Shown: piece after piece, positions 49,801 through 58,945 of the stretch
Layout of the letters: the number at the start of each line of letters is the position of its first letter
How positions within the stretch are numbered: the first letter of the stretch is position 1
Assembly (NCBI GenBank): GCA_017410425.1
Contig: JAFQQV010000035.1
Location: 32,535 to 96,534 of the forward strand
Source of the DNA: Oscillospiraceae bacterium
GTDB taxonomy: Bacteria; Bacillota; Clostridia; Oscillospirales; Oscillospiraceae
Direction of reading: 5' to 3'
DNA length: 64,000 nt
Made by a program: the position numbers and the translations under genes
The notes under the pieces: generated by a model
Told to the model about the DNA's origin: nothing
Databases searched by the model: none
Seen by the model: the letters and a program-made list of their open reading frames with translations, nothing else

Positions 49801-50013
49801 TAGCCTCCCTCTGACGAGGGAGGTGTCACGGCACAAGCCGTGACGGAGGGAGAGAATCAGCCTAATTTCTTTCAATCCCTCCGTCCTCGCTACGCTCGGA
49901 CATCTCCCGCCTGTGCCCCAGAGGGTATTACACAAGGGAGGCTTTAAATGTTTACTCCATAGTTTAAAGGCCCCCTTGTGTAAAGAGGGCTGTCTGCGGA
50001 GCTGACTGGGGGA
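49801..50013. repeat. Family C repeats (two copies)
   Basis: First: GCCTCCCTCTGACGAGGGAG, GTGTCACGGCACAAGCCGTG, later CCTCCGTCCTCGCTACGCTC and CACAAGGGAGGC (49801-49945). Second, shorter: GGCCCCCTTGTGTAAAGAGG, GCTGTCTGCGGAGCTGACTG (49969-50010). No gene in 49669-50133. Confidence 0.75.
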
Positions 50014-50080
50014 TTGTTCTTTTCCTCATCGCTTAGGCTCTTTTGAACCACTCGTCTAAGGCCTGGTCTTACGGATATAA

Positions 50081-50122
50081 AAAAAGACCTCGCTCATTTT
50101 TTACAATGAGCAAGGTCTTTTT
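50081..50122. terminator. Terminator of the guaB-glnA operon
   Basis: AAAAAGACCTCGCTCAT and ATGAGCAAGGTCTTTTT form a long stem with one mismatch, 12 bp past the glnA stop on the minus strand. Confidence 0.88.
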
Positions 50123-50133
50123 AAGCCTCGGTC

Positions 50134-51558
50134 TTATATATTGTAGTATCTGTCAAACTCTGCGGGGTGGGGGATCTTTGAAATCTCTGCACACTCGGCG
50201 CGTTTGCTGCGGATGAAGTTTGCAATAAGCTCTTCAGGGAAGACGCCGCCGGCGGTGAGATAGTCGTGGTCGGCCTCCAGTGCGTCCAGAGCCTGATCCA
50301 AAGAAGTGGGCAGGTGCTGGAGCTTGGCCTTTTCCTCATCGCTCAGATGGTAGAGATTTACATCGTAGGGGCCCCAGCCGTTTGCATGGGGATCGATCTT
50401 GTTCTTCACGCCGTCCAGACCTGCCATCAGCAGTGCAGCATAGCAGAAGTAGGGATTGCAGGTAGCGTCGGGATTACGGATCTCGAAGCGGCGCATATTG
50501 GGGGTCTTGGCATAGGCGGGAATACGGATGACAGCGGAGCGGTTGGAGGTGGCATAGCCCACGGTGACAGGAGCCTCAAAGCCGGGCACCAGACGCTTGA
50601 AGGAGTTGGTGCTGGGATTGGTGATGGCGCAGAGAGAAGCAATGTGCTTGAGCAGGCCGCCCATGAAATAGTGGGCAGTTTCGCTCAGATGGGAGTAGCC
50701 ATTGTCATCGGAGAATACAGGCTCGCCCTCCTTCATCAGCAGCATGTGCACATGCATACCGTTGCCGGCCTCGCCGTATACGGGCTTGGGCATGAGGGTG
50801 GCGGACTTGCCGTGCTTCATGGCGGTGTTGCGGATGATGTACTTTATCATCATGGAGGCGTCAGCCATTCTGGACATCTGGCCCAGCTGGGGCTCGATCT
50901 CAAACTGACCGGAGGCGCCTACCTCGGGATGGTGGTACTTTATGGGGATGCCGGCCTGCTCCATGAGCATGACCATCTCGCTGCGGCATTCATAAGTGGT
51001 GTCAAAGGGCTTGGCGATGTGGTAGTTTTTCTGCTTGGGCACAACGCAGCCCTTGCCCTGCAGAGCGCTGTTGAAATAGCTCTGCTCCACATCAAGGTTT
51101 ACGCCGATGGAGTTTGCGCTGACTTCCCAGTTGACCTCATCGAAAAGATGGAACTCAAACTCGGGCAGGATGAGCATGGTGTCGGCAATGCCGCTGTCCT
51201 TCATGTACTGCTCTGCAGCCAGTACGATGTTGCGGGGATACTGGGCAAGAGGGCGGTTTTCAGGATGGTCGATGATCATTGCGTTGCCGGTCATGGACAG
51301 GGTGGGAACTGCGCAGAAAGGATCAATAATTGCGGTGTCGGGGTCGGGGATAAAGACCATGTCGCTCTTTTCAACCACGGCGTAGCCGTAGTTGGAGGCG
51401 TCAAAGCCTATGCCTTCAAGCATTGTGGACTCGGAAAAATTCTTTGCCGGGATGGTGACATGGCGGTACTGACCGTTGATGTCAACCATCTTGAAGTCTA
51501 CCATCTCAATATTATTTTCCTTGATGAAGGAAATTATTTCAGAAACAGATTTAGCCAT
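50134..51558 (-). CDS. glnA: Glutamine synthetase, type I
   Basis: A 474-residue GlnA with the beta-Grasp N-terminal domain (MVDFKMVDINGQYRHVTIPA) and catalytic domain: PEFEFHLF (metal ligands), NGMHVHMLL, NPSTNSFKRLVPGFEAPV (ATP and glutamate contacts) and RFEIRNPD. It makes glutamine from glutamate, ammonia and ATP. It lies 31 bp after guaB in the same orientation, so it is probably co-transcribed with the GMP branch enzyme. The tyrosine region of GSI-beta adenylylation was not identified. Confidence 0.95.
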   Translation of the reverse strand: MAKSVSEIISFIKENNIEMVDFKMVDINGQYRHVTIPAKNFSESTMLEGIGFDASNYGYAVVEKSDMVFIPDPDTAIIDPFCAVPTLSMTGNAMIIDHPENRPLAQYPRNIVLAAEQYMKDSGIADTMLILPEFEFHLFDEVNWEVSANSIGVNLDVEQSYFNSALQGKGCVVPKQKNYHIAKPFDTTYECRSEMVMLMEQAGIPIKYHHPEVGASGQFEIEPQLGQMSRMADASMMIKYIIRNTAMKHGKSATLMPKPVYGEAGNGMHVHMLLMKEGEPVFSDDNGYSHLSETAHYFMGGLLKHIASLCAITNPSTNSFKRLVPGFEAPVTVGYATSNRSAVIRIPAYAKTPNMRRFEIRNPDATCNPYFCYAALLMAGLDGVKNKIDPHANGWGPYDVNLYHLSDEEKAKLQHLPTSLDQALDALEADHDYLTAGGVFPEELIANFIRSKRAECAEISKIPHPAEFDRYYNI

Positions 51559-51589
51559 CTTGCATCTCCTAATCCGCTTAACACTTCAA

Positions 51590-53092
51590 TCAGCCGTTGC
51601 TGCTGGTCTCGCGGCGGATAACGTCGTGGGCGCCGCCTTCAACGATACTGGTTGCGGAAACGAGAGTGAGCACAGCCTTGTCTCTCAGCTCAGGCAGGCT
51701 GAGTGCGCCGCAGTTGCACATGGTGGACTTTACCTTGCTCAGGGTCTTGGCAACATTGTCACGCAGGGAGCCGGCATAGGGAACATAGGAGTCAACGCCT
51801 TCCTCGAAGCTGAGGTTCTTGTCGCCGCCCAGGTCGTAGCGCTGCCAGTTTCTTGCGCGGTTGGAGCCTTCGCCCCAGTATTCCTTGACATAGCTGCCGT
51901 TGATCATGACCTTTGCGGTGGGGCTTTCGTCGAAGCGGGCGAAGTAGCGGCCCAGCATGCAGAAGTCAGCGCCCATTGCCAGAGCAAAGGTGATGTGATG
52001 GTCGTGTACGATGCCGCCGTCGGAGCAGACGGGAACGTAGATACCGGTCTTTTCGTAGTACTCGTCACGGGCCTGGCAGACCTCGATAAGAGCGGTGGCC
52101 TGACCGCGGCCGATGCCCTTGGTCTCTCTGGTGATGCAGATGGAGCCGCCGCCGATGCCGACCTTGACAAAGTCTGCGCCGTTTTCAGCCAGGAACATGA
52201 AGCCGTCTCTGTCAACAACGTTGCCTGCGCCGACCTTGACGCTGTCGCCGTAGTTGTCGCGGATCCACTTGAGGGTGAGCTTCTGCCACTCGCTGAAGCC
52301 CTCGGAGGAGTCAATGCACAGAACGTCAACGCCTGCATTTACCAGTGCGGGAACGCGCTCGGCATAGTCGCGGGTGTTGATACCTGCGCCGACAACGTAG
52401 CGCTTGTGCACGTCAAGCAGCTCGTTGGGGTTTTCCTTGTGGTTTTCGTAGTCCTTGCGGAATACGAAGTACTTCATGCGGCCATCCTCGGAAACGATGG
52501 GCAGAGCGTTGAGACGGTGCTCCCAGATAATGTCGTTGGCCTCGCTGAGGGTGATGCCTTCCTTTGCGGTTACGAGCTCGGCAAGGGGAGTCATGAAATC
52601 GCCAACCTTGTCAGTCATTTCCATTCTGCTGACGCGGTAGTCACGGCTGGTGACCATGCCAACAAGCTTGCCGTTGGGAGTGCCATCCTCGGTGACAGCG
52701 ATGGTGGAGTGGCCGGTCTCGCGCTTGATTTTGAGAACGTCAGCCAGGGTTGCATCGGGGGCAATGTTGGTGTCGCTCTGGACAAAGCCTGCCTTGTAGG
52801 CCTTGACCTTGGCAACCATTGCAGCCTCGTCTTCAATGCTCTGAGAGCCGTAAATGAAAGAAACACCGCCGCACTTTGCAAGAGCAACTGCCAGCTCATT
52901 GCCGGAAACAGACTGCATTATTGCAGAAACCATGGGGATGTTCATCTCTATAGCGGGCTTTTCGCCCTTTTTGAACTTGACAAGAGGAGTTTTCAGGGAG
53001 ACGTTAGCGGGAATGCACTCACTGGAAGAATAGCCGGGGATAAGAAGATACTCGTTAAAAGTGTGGGATGCTTCGTTGATGTACTTTGCCAT
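51590..53092 (-). CDS. guaB: IMP dehydrogenase, Tritrichomonas-like type
   Basis: A 500-residue IMPDH: NAD-dependent oxidation of IMP to XMP, first step to GMP. The TIM-barrel carries [20 protein letters not shown] with catalytic Cys319; a CBS-pair insert lies at about 105-220; the mobile flap has NWQRYDLGG with Arg418/Tyr419. From memory, these residues and numbers coincide with the Tritrichomonas foetus enzyme, long suspected to be of bacterial origin. Start ATG 53092 ([10 protein letters not shown]) follows GGAGAGA; the longer frame adds 13 residues. First gene of guaB-glnA. Confidence 0.94.
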   Translation of the reverse strand: MAKYINEASHTFNEYLLIPGYSSSECIPANVSLKTPLVKFKKGEKPAIEMNIPMVSAIMQSVSGNELAVALAKCGGVSFIYGSQSIEDEAAMVAKVKAYKAGFVQSDTNIAPDATLADVLKIKRETGHSTIAVTEDGTPNGKLVGMVTSRDYRVSRMEMTDKVGDFMTPLAELVTAKEGITLSEANDIIWEHRLNALPIVSEDGRMKYFVFRKDYENHKENPNELLDVHKRYVVGAGINTRDYAERVPALVNAGVDVLCIDSSEGFSEWQKLTLKWIRDNYGDSVKVGAGNVVDRDGFMFLAENGADFVKVGIGGGSICITRETKGIGRGQATALIEVCQARDEYYEKTGIYVPVCSDGGIVHDHHITFALAMGADFCMLGRYFARFDESPTAKVMINGSYVKEYWGEGSNRARNWQRYDLGGDKNLSFEEGVDSYVPYAGSLRDNVAKTLSKVKSTMCNCGALSLPELRDKAVLTLVSATSIVEGGAHDVIRRETSSNG

Positions 53093-53118
53093 AGTTTCTC
53101 TCCAATCTGTTTTAGTGT

Positions 53119-53145
53119 GCCGCTGCGGCAAAGAGCTGCAGCGGC
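53119..53145 (-). other. Hairpin in the guaB leader
   Basis: GCCGCTGC and GCAGCGGC (8-bp stem with further pairs inside) lie 27 bp before the guaB start in a leader of about 120 nt. There is no T tract after it, so it is not a simple attenuator. It could affect mRNA stability. Confidence 0.45.
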
Positions 53146-53219
53146 AAATATTTTTTTCTATTCTGTTCCAAAAGCCAAATAAGCTGAAAAGAACTGGTTT
53201 TTTATAATATTAATCGTGG

Positions 53220-53248
53220 ATTTTAGCACAGTGAAAACAGAAAATCAA
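53220..53248 (-). promoter_or_regulatory. Promoter of guaB-glnA
   Basis: On the minus strand TTGATT (53248-53243), 17-bp spacer, TAAAAT (53225-53220). Confidence 0.7.
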
Positions 53249-53286
53249 TAGGCATTTAGCTGTTATTTTCCGCTTTTTTTATGCTT

Positions 53287-54099
53287 CTATTTATTTAATA
53301 CGCTTTTACCGTGGCAGTACCAGAGCAAAGCGCCGAGGCCGGCGCCGCCGATAATGTTGCCGATGGTCACGGGGACAAGGTTTTTGACGGCGAAGTTTAG
53401 CCATGTAAGATGCTCCACCGCTATACCGGCATCGGGCAGAATATGGGCAATGGCCTGATACTCAGGGAGCATCAGCGCGAAAAGTGCACAGGGGACATAG
53501 AACATGTTTGCAATGGAGTGCTCAAAGCCGCAGAGCACGAACAGGCATACCGGGATATACGCGCCCATGGCCCTGCCGCTGGGGGTGGTGGTGCTCAGGG
53601 AGCAGACAACGCCGAGACACACCAGCACATTACACATAAAGCCCAGCACCAGTCCCTTGCCGAAGCTGAGGGAGCACTTGGTGGCGGCAGCCTTCATAAT
53701 ATAAAATATCAGTGTCTCGGAGCCGGAGTATGCCACGGCGGCAGCAACTATTGCAGAGCCGATAAAGTTGCCGATGTATACGATCACAAGGTTTCTAAGC
53801 ATGCCGGAGAGGCGGGCGCTTCCATCCAGCAGGGAAATGCTGATAAGGCAGTTGCCGGTAAAAAGCTCGGAGCCGGTGTATATGATTGCGATAAGGCCGA
53901 AGGGGAAGATGAGGGCGCTTACAAGCTTTGCCACAGAAGCAAGCGGGATACTGAAAGCGGCGTTGCTGGCGGCAGCGCCTGCGCAGGCCAGAATGAAGCC
54001 GGCGGCAATACCCAGCAGCAGAAGTTTGACGGTGGGAGCGGTGGATTTCACTGCGCCGGTTTTGGAATAGTTTGCTACAAAATCAGCGGGTTTAAGCAT
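53287..54099 (-). CDS. Formate/nitrite transporter (FNT) family channel
   Basis: A 270-residue channel with six membrane segments and FNT signatures: TGSELFTGNCLISI (first omega-loop region), GFMCNVLVCLGVV and GFEHSIANMF with the central histidine. FNT proteins pass formate, nitrite or hydrosulfide. In a fermenting anaerobe formate is likely, but the neighbourhood (guaB, pur genes) does not decide it; formate could also feed one-carbon units for PurN and AICAR formylation. Confidence 0.92.
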   Translation of the reverse strand: MLKPADFVANYSKTGAVKSTAPTVKLLLLGIAAGFILACAGAAASNAAFSIPLASVAKLVSALIFPFGLIAIIYTGSELFTGNCLISISLLDGSARLSGMLRNLVIVYIGNFIGSAIVAAAVAYSGSETLIFYIMKAAATKCSLSFGKGLVLGFMCNVLVCLGVVCSLSTTTPSGRAMGAYIPVCLFVLCGFEHSIANMFYVPCALFALMLPEYQAIAHILPDAGIAVEHLTWLNFAVKNLVPVTIGNIIGGAGLGALLWYCHGKSVLNK

Positions 54100-54141
54100 G
54101 GCGTCTCTCCTCTATTTGTTCTTATAATTGCTTACTTGAAA

Positions 54142-54171
54142 AGTATAGTTTTAAATATCCGGGCTTGTCAA
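54142..54171 (-). promoter_or_regulatory. Promoter of the FNT channel gene
   Basis: On the minus strand TTGACA (54171-54166), 18-bp spacer, TATACT (54147-54142), about 43 bp before the start codon. Confidence 0.7.
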
Positions 54172-54254
54172 GACAGATAAAGCGCATTGGTGAAATTGCA
54201 CAAATAAGCCGGGGATTTTTCGTTAAAAATGTTGAGGAGAGCATTTTAAAATTC

Positions 54255-54282
54255 TTGACTTGTGAGAGCCTGATGTGATACT
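54255..54282 (+). promoter_or_regulatory. Promoter of the pur operon
   Basis: TTGACT (54255-54260), 16-bp spacer, GATACT (54277-54282). Transcription would begin near 54290, just before the riboswitch. Nothing else is seen in 54172-54254. Confidence 0.65.
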
Positions 54283-54304
54283 TTTAGTATGTAAATTTCA
54301 TACA

Positions 54305-54379
54305 TGGTTTTTGGCTCTGACGGATTAAAGTGGAGCACCACGTGGACCAAATTCCTGGATTTAGCCGACCGTCTGGGCG
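54305..54379 (+). promoter_or_regulatory. ZTP (pfl class) riboswitch of the pur operon
   Basis: Matches the ZMP/ZTP aptamer: GGCTCTGACGG opening, the GTGGAGCACCAC hairpin, then the diagnostic GCCGACCGTCTGGGC (54364-54378) whose conserved nucleotides form the pseudoknot. The class senses AICAR phosphate (ZMP/ZTP), which builds up when 10-formyl-THF is short, and turns on purine and one-carbon genes. Its last bases are the first bases of the terminator stem, so ligand binding would block termination. Recognised from memory of the consensus. Confidence 0.85.
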
Positions 54380-54421
54380 TACTCATTACTTGAAAACCAA
54401 GTATGGAGTGCGCCCATTTTT
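54374..54421 (+). terminator. ZTP riboswitch terminator
   Basis: TGGGCGTACTCATTACTTG pairs almost fully with CAAGTATGGAGTGCGCCCA across a short AAAAC loop, then TTTTT. The left arm starts inside the aptamer (CTGGGC), the arrangement expected for a genetic on-switch. Confidence 0.88.
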
Positions 54422-54449
54422 CATTGTTCATGGACAAGGAGGAAAAAAT

Positions 54450-54944
54450 ATGAAGAAAGTCGGAATCATAATGGGAAGCGACAGCGACCTGCCCGTAATC
54501 AAAAAAGCAATCGACACTCTGGACTCCCTTGGCATAGCCTATGAAGTCCACGTCTATTCCGCCCACAGAACTCCCGAGCAGTCCCGTGAGTTTTCTGTGA
54601 ATGCAAGAAAGAACGGCTTTGGCGCAATTATCGCCGCTGCCGGCATGGCCGCCCATCTGGCCGGTGCCATCGCCGCAAATACCACCGTTCCCGTTATCGG
54701 CATCCCCATCAAGTCCGGTCCTCTCAGCGGCCTTGACGCACTTCTGAGCACTGTTCAGATGCCCTCCGGCATCCCCGTTGCCACTGTCGCAGTTGACGGC
54801 GCTGTGAACGCAGCACTTATTGCCGCCCAGATTCTGGCCGTGGCCGATGATGAGCTGGCTGCAAAGCTGGACGAAAGACGCAGAAAAGACACTCTCGCCA
54901 CTCTGGAGAAGAACGACAGAGTTGCCGCAGAGTTCAATAAATAA
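54450..54944 (+). CDS. purE: N5-carboxyaminoimidazole ribonucleotide mutase
   Basis: A 164-residue class I-size PurE with [22 protein letters not shown] and [20 protein letters not shown] plus the PVIGIP loop. It converts N5-CAIR to CAIR in purine synthesis. ATG 54450 follows AAGGAGG; upstream in-frame codons lie inside the riboswitch. No purK is seen in the window, so either the N5-CAIR synthetase is elsewhere or this enzyme uses CO2 with AIR. Confidence 0.96.
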   Translation: MKKVGIIMGSDSDLPVIKKAIDTLDSLGIAYEVHVYSAHRTPEQSREFSVNARKNGFGAIIAAAGMAAHLAGAIAANTTVPVIGIPIKSGPLSGLDALLSTVQMPSGIPVATVAVDGAVNAALIAAQILAVADDELAAKLDERRRKDTLATLEKNDRVAAEFNK

Positions 54945-55003
54945 AAGTAAGTAGTCAACAAATTGTAGTAAAAGTAAAAGAAATTAAAGAAGGAGTAAAA
55001 ATC

Positions 55004-55684
55004 ATGAAGCTTGTTTACACCGGAAAGACCAAGAACGTTTACGCACTGGACAATGGTAACTATCAGCTCAAGTTCAAGGACGACTGCACTGGCAAAGACG
55101 GCGTTTTCGATCCCGGTGAGAACTCCGTTGGTCTGACCATCGAAGGTGTCGGCGATGTCAATCTCCGCATGTCCATCTACTTCTTTGAAAAGGTCAATGC
55201 CGCCGGCATCAAGACCCATTATGTAAGCGCAAATCTTCAGGACACCACCATGGAAGTTCTGCCTGCAAAGGCATTCGGCCACGGCCTGGAAGTCATCTGC
55301 CGCCACAAGGCAGTCGGCAGCTTCATCCGCCGCTACGGCGAATATATCGCAGAGGGCGCAGATCTGCCCGCATACGTTGAGACCACCTTCAAGAACGATG
55401 AGAAGGGCGATCCCCTGGTCACCAAGGATGCTCTGGTTGCTCTGGGCGTTATGAGCGACAAGCAGTATGAGGACATCAAAGCCATGACCCAGCAGATCAC
55501 CCAGATCGTTGCAGACGACCTGAAGGAAAAGGGCATGGTTCTCTACGACATCAAGTTCGAGTTCGGTTACGACGCAAACGGCGAGGTCATGCTCATCGAC
55601 GAGATCGCCTCCGGCAACATGCGCGTTTACAAGGACGGTCAGTATATTGATCCCATGACCCTGTCCGAGCTGTTCTTCAAGTAA
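55004..55684 (+). CDS. purC: SAICAR synthetase (phosphoribosylaminoimidazole-succinocarboxamide synthase)
   Basis: A 226-residue PurC, slightly short for the family, with the start [39 protein letters not shown] and [20 protein letters not shown]. It joins CAIR and aspartate with ATP. Follows purE by 59 bp with its own GAAGGAG. Confidence 0.94.
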   Translation: MKLVYTGKTKNVYALDNGNYQLKFKDDCTGKDGVFDPGENSVGLTIEGVGDVNLRMSIYFFEKVNAAGIKTHYVSANLQDTTMEVLPAKAFGHGLEVICRHKAVGSFIRRYGEYIAEGADLPAYVETTFKNDEKGDPLVTKDALVALGVMSDKQYEDIKAMTQQITQIVADDLKEKGMVLYDIKFEFGYDANGEVMLIDEIASGNMRVYKDGQYIDPMTLSELFFK

Positions 55685-55721
55685 TAAAGGTATTTTTCAA
55701 ATTAGTTTCAGGAGATAAACA

Positions 55722-57146
55722 ATGGGCGGTTTTTTTGGCGCAGTAGGCCATAAGGATGTTCTTTCAGACGTATACTTCGGTGCAGACTATCATTCCCATC
55801 TGGGCACCAAGAGCGGCGGCATGGCCGCATACGATCCTGAAATCGGCCTGCAGCGCAACATCCATAATATTCAGAATACTCAGTTTAGAACCAAGTTCGG
55901 CCATATCTTCAATGATATGCAGGGCACCGCAGCCATCGGCTGCATCAATGACTCCAATCCCCAGCCCCTGCTGATCCGATCCAATATCGGCACCTATGCA
56001 ATCTGCTTTGTCGGCATCATCAATAATGCCGATGCACTTATCAAGACTTATCTCAGCTTCTCCGGCGGCCACTTTGAGGCCATGACCGGCGGCAAGGTAA
56101 ATTCCACCGAGATCGTTGCCGCTCTTATCAACCAGAAGAGCAACTATCTCGAGGGCCTGCACTTTGCCCAGAACGTTATTGAGGGTACCGCAAGCATCCT
56201 TATCCTCACTGACGAGGGCAAGATAATTGCAGCCCGCGACAAGGTGGGCCGTATCCCTGTCATCCTGGGCAAGGGTAAGGACGGCTACTGTGTAAGCTTT
56301 GAGTCTTTTGCCTGCCACAAGCTGGGCTACTCTGTTGAGCGTGACCTGGGCCCCGGCGAGATCGTTGAGCTCAGCGCCGACGAGGTCAAGGTGCTGCAGC
56401 AGCCCTATGATAAGCGCAAGGTCTGTGCCTTCCTCTGGACCTATTACGGTTACCCCACCACCAATTACGAGGGCATCAATGTTGAGTGCATGCGCTGCCG
56501 CAACGGTGAGATTCTGGCCCGTCAGGACAAGGAAAACGGCAGAATGCCCGAGATTGACTACGTTGGCGGCGTGCCCGATTCCGGCACTCCCCACGCCATC
56601 GGCTATGCCAACTATTCCAAGATTCCCTTTGCAAGACCCTTCATCAAGTACACCCCCACCTGGCCCCGCAGCTTTACCCCCACCAGTGAGCGGGAGCGCA
56701 GCCAGATTGCAAAAATGAAGCAGGTTCCCGTTCAGGAGCTTATCAAGGATAAGAAGCTGCTGTTTGTTGATGACTCCATCGTCCGCGGCAACCAGCTCAG
56801 AGAGACTGTTGATTTCCTCTACGATAACGGCGCGAAGGAAGTCCACATGCGCTCCGCCTGCCCTCCCATCATGTATGGCTGCAAGTTCCTCAGCTTCTCC
56901 CGTCCCACCGGTGACTATGATCTGATCTCCCGCGCGGCAATCATCGACCTGGAGGGTGAAGAGGGCTTCAAGTACATCGACGAGTACCGCGACGGTACTA
57001 CCGAGCGCGGCAGAAAGATGCGTGAGTACATTGCCCGCGAGCTGGGCTTTGAGTCCATTGAGTTCCAGACTGTTGAAGGCGCCTGCGAGGCCATCGGCAT
57101 TTCTGCCGATGAGCTGTGCACCTACTGCTGGGACGGTAAGGAATAA
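55722..57146 (+). CDS. purF: Amidophosphoribosyltransferase-like protein lacking the N-terminal cysteine
   Basis: A 474-residue PurF. The C-terminal PRPP-binding site is intact (LFVDDSIVRGNQLRETVDFL, then GAKEVHMRSACPPI). The N-terminal Ntn-hydrolase half is recognisable (YHSHLGTKSGGMAAYD, IGCINDSNPQPLLIRSNIGT), but the protein begins MGGFFGAVGH where normal PurF begins with catalytic Cys after Met. The glutaminase nucleophile is therefore missing and ammonia may be the donor or another residue may act. Similar Cys-less PurFs exist in other gut anaerobes as I recall. ATG 55722 follows CAGGAGA; no upstream in-frame Cys start is seen. Confidence 0.9.
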   Translation: MGGFFGAVGHKDVLSDVYFGADYHSHLGTKSGGMAAYDPEIGLQRNIHNIQNTQFRTKFGHIFNDMQGTAAIGCINDSNPQPLLIRSNIGTYAICFVGIINNADALIKTYLSFSGGHFEAMTGGKVNSTEIVAALINQKSNYLEGLHFAQNVIEGTASILILTDEGKIIAARDKVGRIPVILGKGKDGYCVSFESFACHKLGYSVERDLGPGEIVELSADEVKVLQQPYDKRKVCAFLWTYYGYPTTNYEGINVECMRCRNGEILARQDKENGRMPEIDYVGGVPDSGTPHAIGYANYSKIPFARPFIKYTPTWPRSFTPTSERERSQIAKMKQVPVQELIKDKKLLFVDDSIVRGNQLRETVDFLYDNGAKEVHMRSACPPIMYGCKFLSFSRPTGDYDLISRAAIIDLEGEEGFKYIDEYRDGTTERGRKMREYIARELGFESIEFQTVEGACEAIGISADELCTYCWDGKE

Positions 57147-57149
57147 AAT

Positions 57150-57242
57150 AGCCTCCCTTGTGTAATACCCTAAAGGGCACAGGCGGGAGGCACCCCATAG
57201 GGGCGGAGGGATTGAAATGTAAAAGAATCAATCCCAAAGTCA
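57150..57242. repeat. Family C repeat inside the pur operon
   Basis: GCCTCCCTTGTGTAATACCC, AAAGGGCACAGGCGGGAGGC and GGGGCGGAGGGATTGAA between purF and purM. Followed by TTTTAGGAG, the purM ribosome-binding site. The operon is otherwise tightly packed, so this 145-bp gap stands out. Confidence 0.75.
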
Positions 57243-57291
57243 GTTTTTCCCTCACAGGGGAGACTATATAAAAATTTTAGGAGTTTAAGAT

Positions 57292-58335
57292 ATGAGTAAC
57301 CTTTCCAGATCCGACAGCTACGCTGCAGCCGGTGTTGATATTACTGCCGGCTACAAGGCTGTTGAGCTTATGAAGCAGCATATCGCAAGAACCGTTACCT
57401 CCGGTGTGTGCTCCGATGTGGGCGGCTTCGGCGGTCTGTTTGAGCTTGATCTGACCGGCATTGAAAAGCCTGTCCTGGTCTCCGGCACCGACGGCGTCGG
57501 CACCAAGCTCAAGATGGCATTTCTCATGGACAAGCACGATACCGTTGGTATTGACTGCGTTGCAATGTGCGTAAACGATATTATCTGCGCCGGTGCAAAG
57601 CCCCTGTTTTTCCTGGACTACATCGCCTGCGGCAAGAACATTCCCGAGCGTATTGCCCAGATAGTCTCCGGCGTTGCTGAAGGCTGCGTCCAGTCCGGCG
57701 CTGCCCTTATCGGCGGTGAGACTGCCGAAATGCCCGGCTTCTACCCTGTTGATGAGTATGACCTGGCCGGTTTCTCCGTGGGCGTTGTGGACAAGGCAAA
57801 GATTATCGACAACAACAGCATGCGCGAAGGCGATGTTATCATTGCCCTGCCCTCCAGCGGCGTTCACTCCAACGGCTTCTCCCTGGTCCGCAAGGTCTTT
57901 GACGTTGAAAACAGCGACATCAAGACCCCTGTTGAGGCTCTCGGCGGAAAGAGCGTAGGCGAAGCTCTGCTTACTCCCACCAGAATCTATGTCAAGCCCG
58001 TGCTTGCTCTGCTTGAGCAGGTCAAGGTAAAGGGCATTTCCCACATTACCGGCGGCGGCTTCTATGAGAATATTCCCCGCAGCATTCCCGACGGCCTTGG
58101 CGCAGTAATCGACAAGGCATCCATCCGCATCCTGCCCATTTTTGAGCTGATTGCAAAGACCGGCAATATCCCCGAGCGCGATATGTTCAATACCTTCAAC
58201 ATGGGTGTTGGCATGAGCATCGTTGTCTCCGCCGAGGATGCCGACAAGGCTCTGGAAATCCTCCGCGCAAACGGCGAGGACGCTTATCTTATCGGCCACA
58301 TTGAAAAGATGGAAGAGAAGGTCAGAATATGCTGA
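57292..58335 (+). CDS. purM: AIR synthetase (phosphoribosylformylglycinamidine cyclo-ligase)
   Basis: A 347-residue PurM with [20 protein letters not shown], the ATP-binding [13 protein letters not shown] and [20 protein letters not shown], and [11 protein letters not shown]. It closes FGAM to AIR with ATP. Ends 7 bp inside purN. Confidence 0.96.
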   Translation: MSNLSRSDSYAAAGVDITAGYKAVELMKQHIARTVTSGVCSDVGGFGGLFELDLTGIEKPVLVSGTDGVGTKLKMAFLMDKHDTVGIDCVAMCVNDIICAGAKPLFFLDYIACGKNIPERIAQIVSGVAEGCVQSGAALIGGETAEMPGFYPVDEYDLAGFSVGVVDKAKIIDNNSMREGDVIIALPSSGVHSNGFSLVRKVFDVENSDIKTPVEALGGKSVGEALLTPTRIYVKPVLALLEQVKVKGISHITGGGFYENIPRSIPDGLGAVIDKASIRILPIFELIAKTGNIPERDMFNTFNMGVGMSIVVSAEDADKALEILRANGEDAYLIGHIEKMEEKVRIC

Positions 58336-58943
58336 GAGCCAGGATAGCTGTTCTGGTTTCCGGCGGCGGAACCAATCTGCAGGCGCTTATTGACGCCCAG
58401 AAAAGCGGCATCATCAAAAGCGGTGAGCTCAGTCTTGTCATCTCCAACAATCCCAAGGCCTTTGCCCTTGAAAGGGCAAAGGCTGCCGGGATAGAAAGCG
58501 CAGTGCTGACCAGAAAGGAACTTGGCAGCCAGGAAGCTTTTGAAGATGCAATGATAGCCCTGCTTGATGAAAAGGGCATAGACCTTATCGTGCTGGCCGG
58601 CTTTATGAGCATACTGAGCGAGAAATTCACCCGCCACTTTGAAAACCGTATCATCAACGTTCATCCTTCTCTTATACCTTCTTTCTGCGGCAAGGGCTTC
58701 TACGGCCTGAAGGTGCATGAAGCCGCCCTTGAATACGGCGTGCTTGTCACCGGTGCCACTGTCCATTTTGTAAACGAAATACCTGACGGTGGAAAAATAA
58801 TTCTCCAGAAGGCTGTTTACATCCAGGAGGGCGACACTCCTGAAAGCCTGCAGAAAAGGGTAATGGAGCAGGCAGAATGGCAGATTCTTCCCCAGGCGGC
58901 GGAGCTTGTTTCCGCAAACATTATTAAAATGCGAGGTAGCTGA
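58329..58943 (+). CDS. purN: GAR formyltransferase (10-formyl-THF dependent)
   Basis: A 204-residue PurN with [20 protein letters not shown], the catalytic stretch [20 protein letters not shown] (Asn, His) and [19 protein letters not shown] with the catalytic Asp. It adds formyl from 10-formyl-THF to GAR. Starts within purM and ends 2 bp before the cyclohydrolase gene, so three genes are coupled. Confidence 0.96.
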   Translation: MLRARIAVLVSGGGTNLQALIDAQKSGIIKSGELSLVISNNPKAFALERAKAAGIESAVLTRKELGSQEAFEDAMIALLDEKGIDLIVLAGFMSILSEKFTRHFENRIINVHPSLIPSFCGKGFYGLKVHEAALEYGVLVTGATVHFVNEIPDGGKIILQKAVYIQEGDTPESLQKRVMEQAEWQILPQAAELVSANIIKMRGS

Positions 58944-58945
58944 CA

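Noticed and set aside
51476-53182. 568-codon open frame opposite guaB
   Set aside because: Antisense to guaB, whose catalytic residues are all present; no independent evidence of coding.
54305-54379. Guanine/adenine (purine) riboswitch in front of purE
   Set aside because: The TATA-box-like P1 ends and the two kissing-loop motifs of the purine class are missing; the conserved bases fit the ZTP class.
54330-54449. Upstream extension of the purE reading frame
   Set aside because: The extra 40 codons lie in the ZTP aptamer and terminator; the strong AAGGAGG just before ATG 54450 marks the real start.
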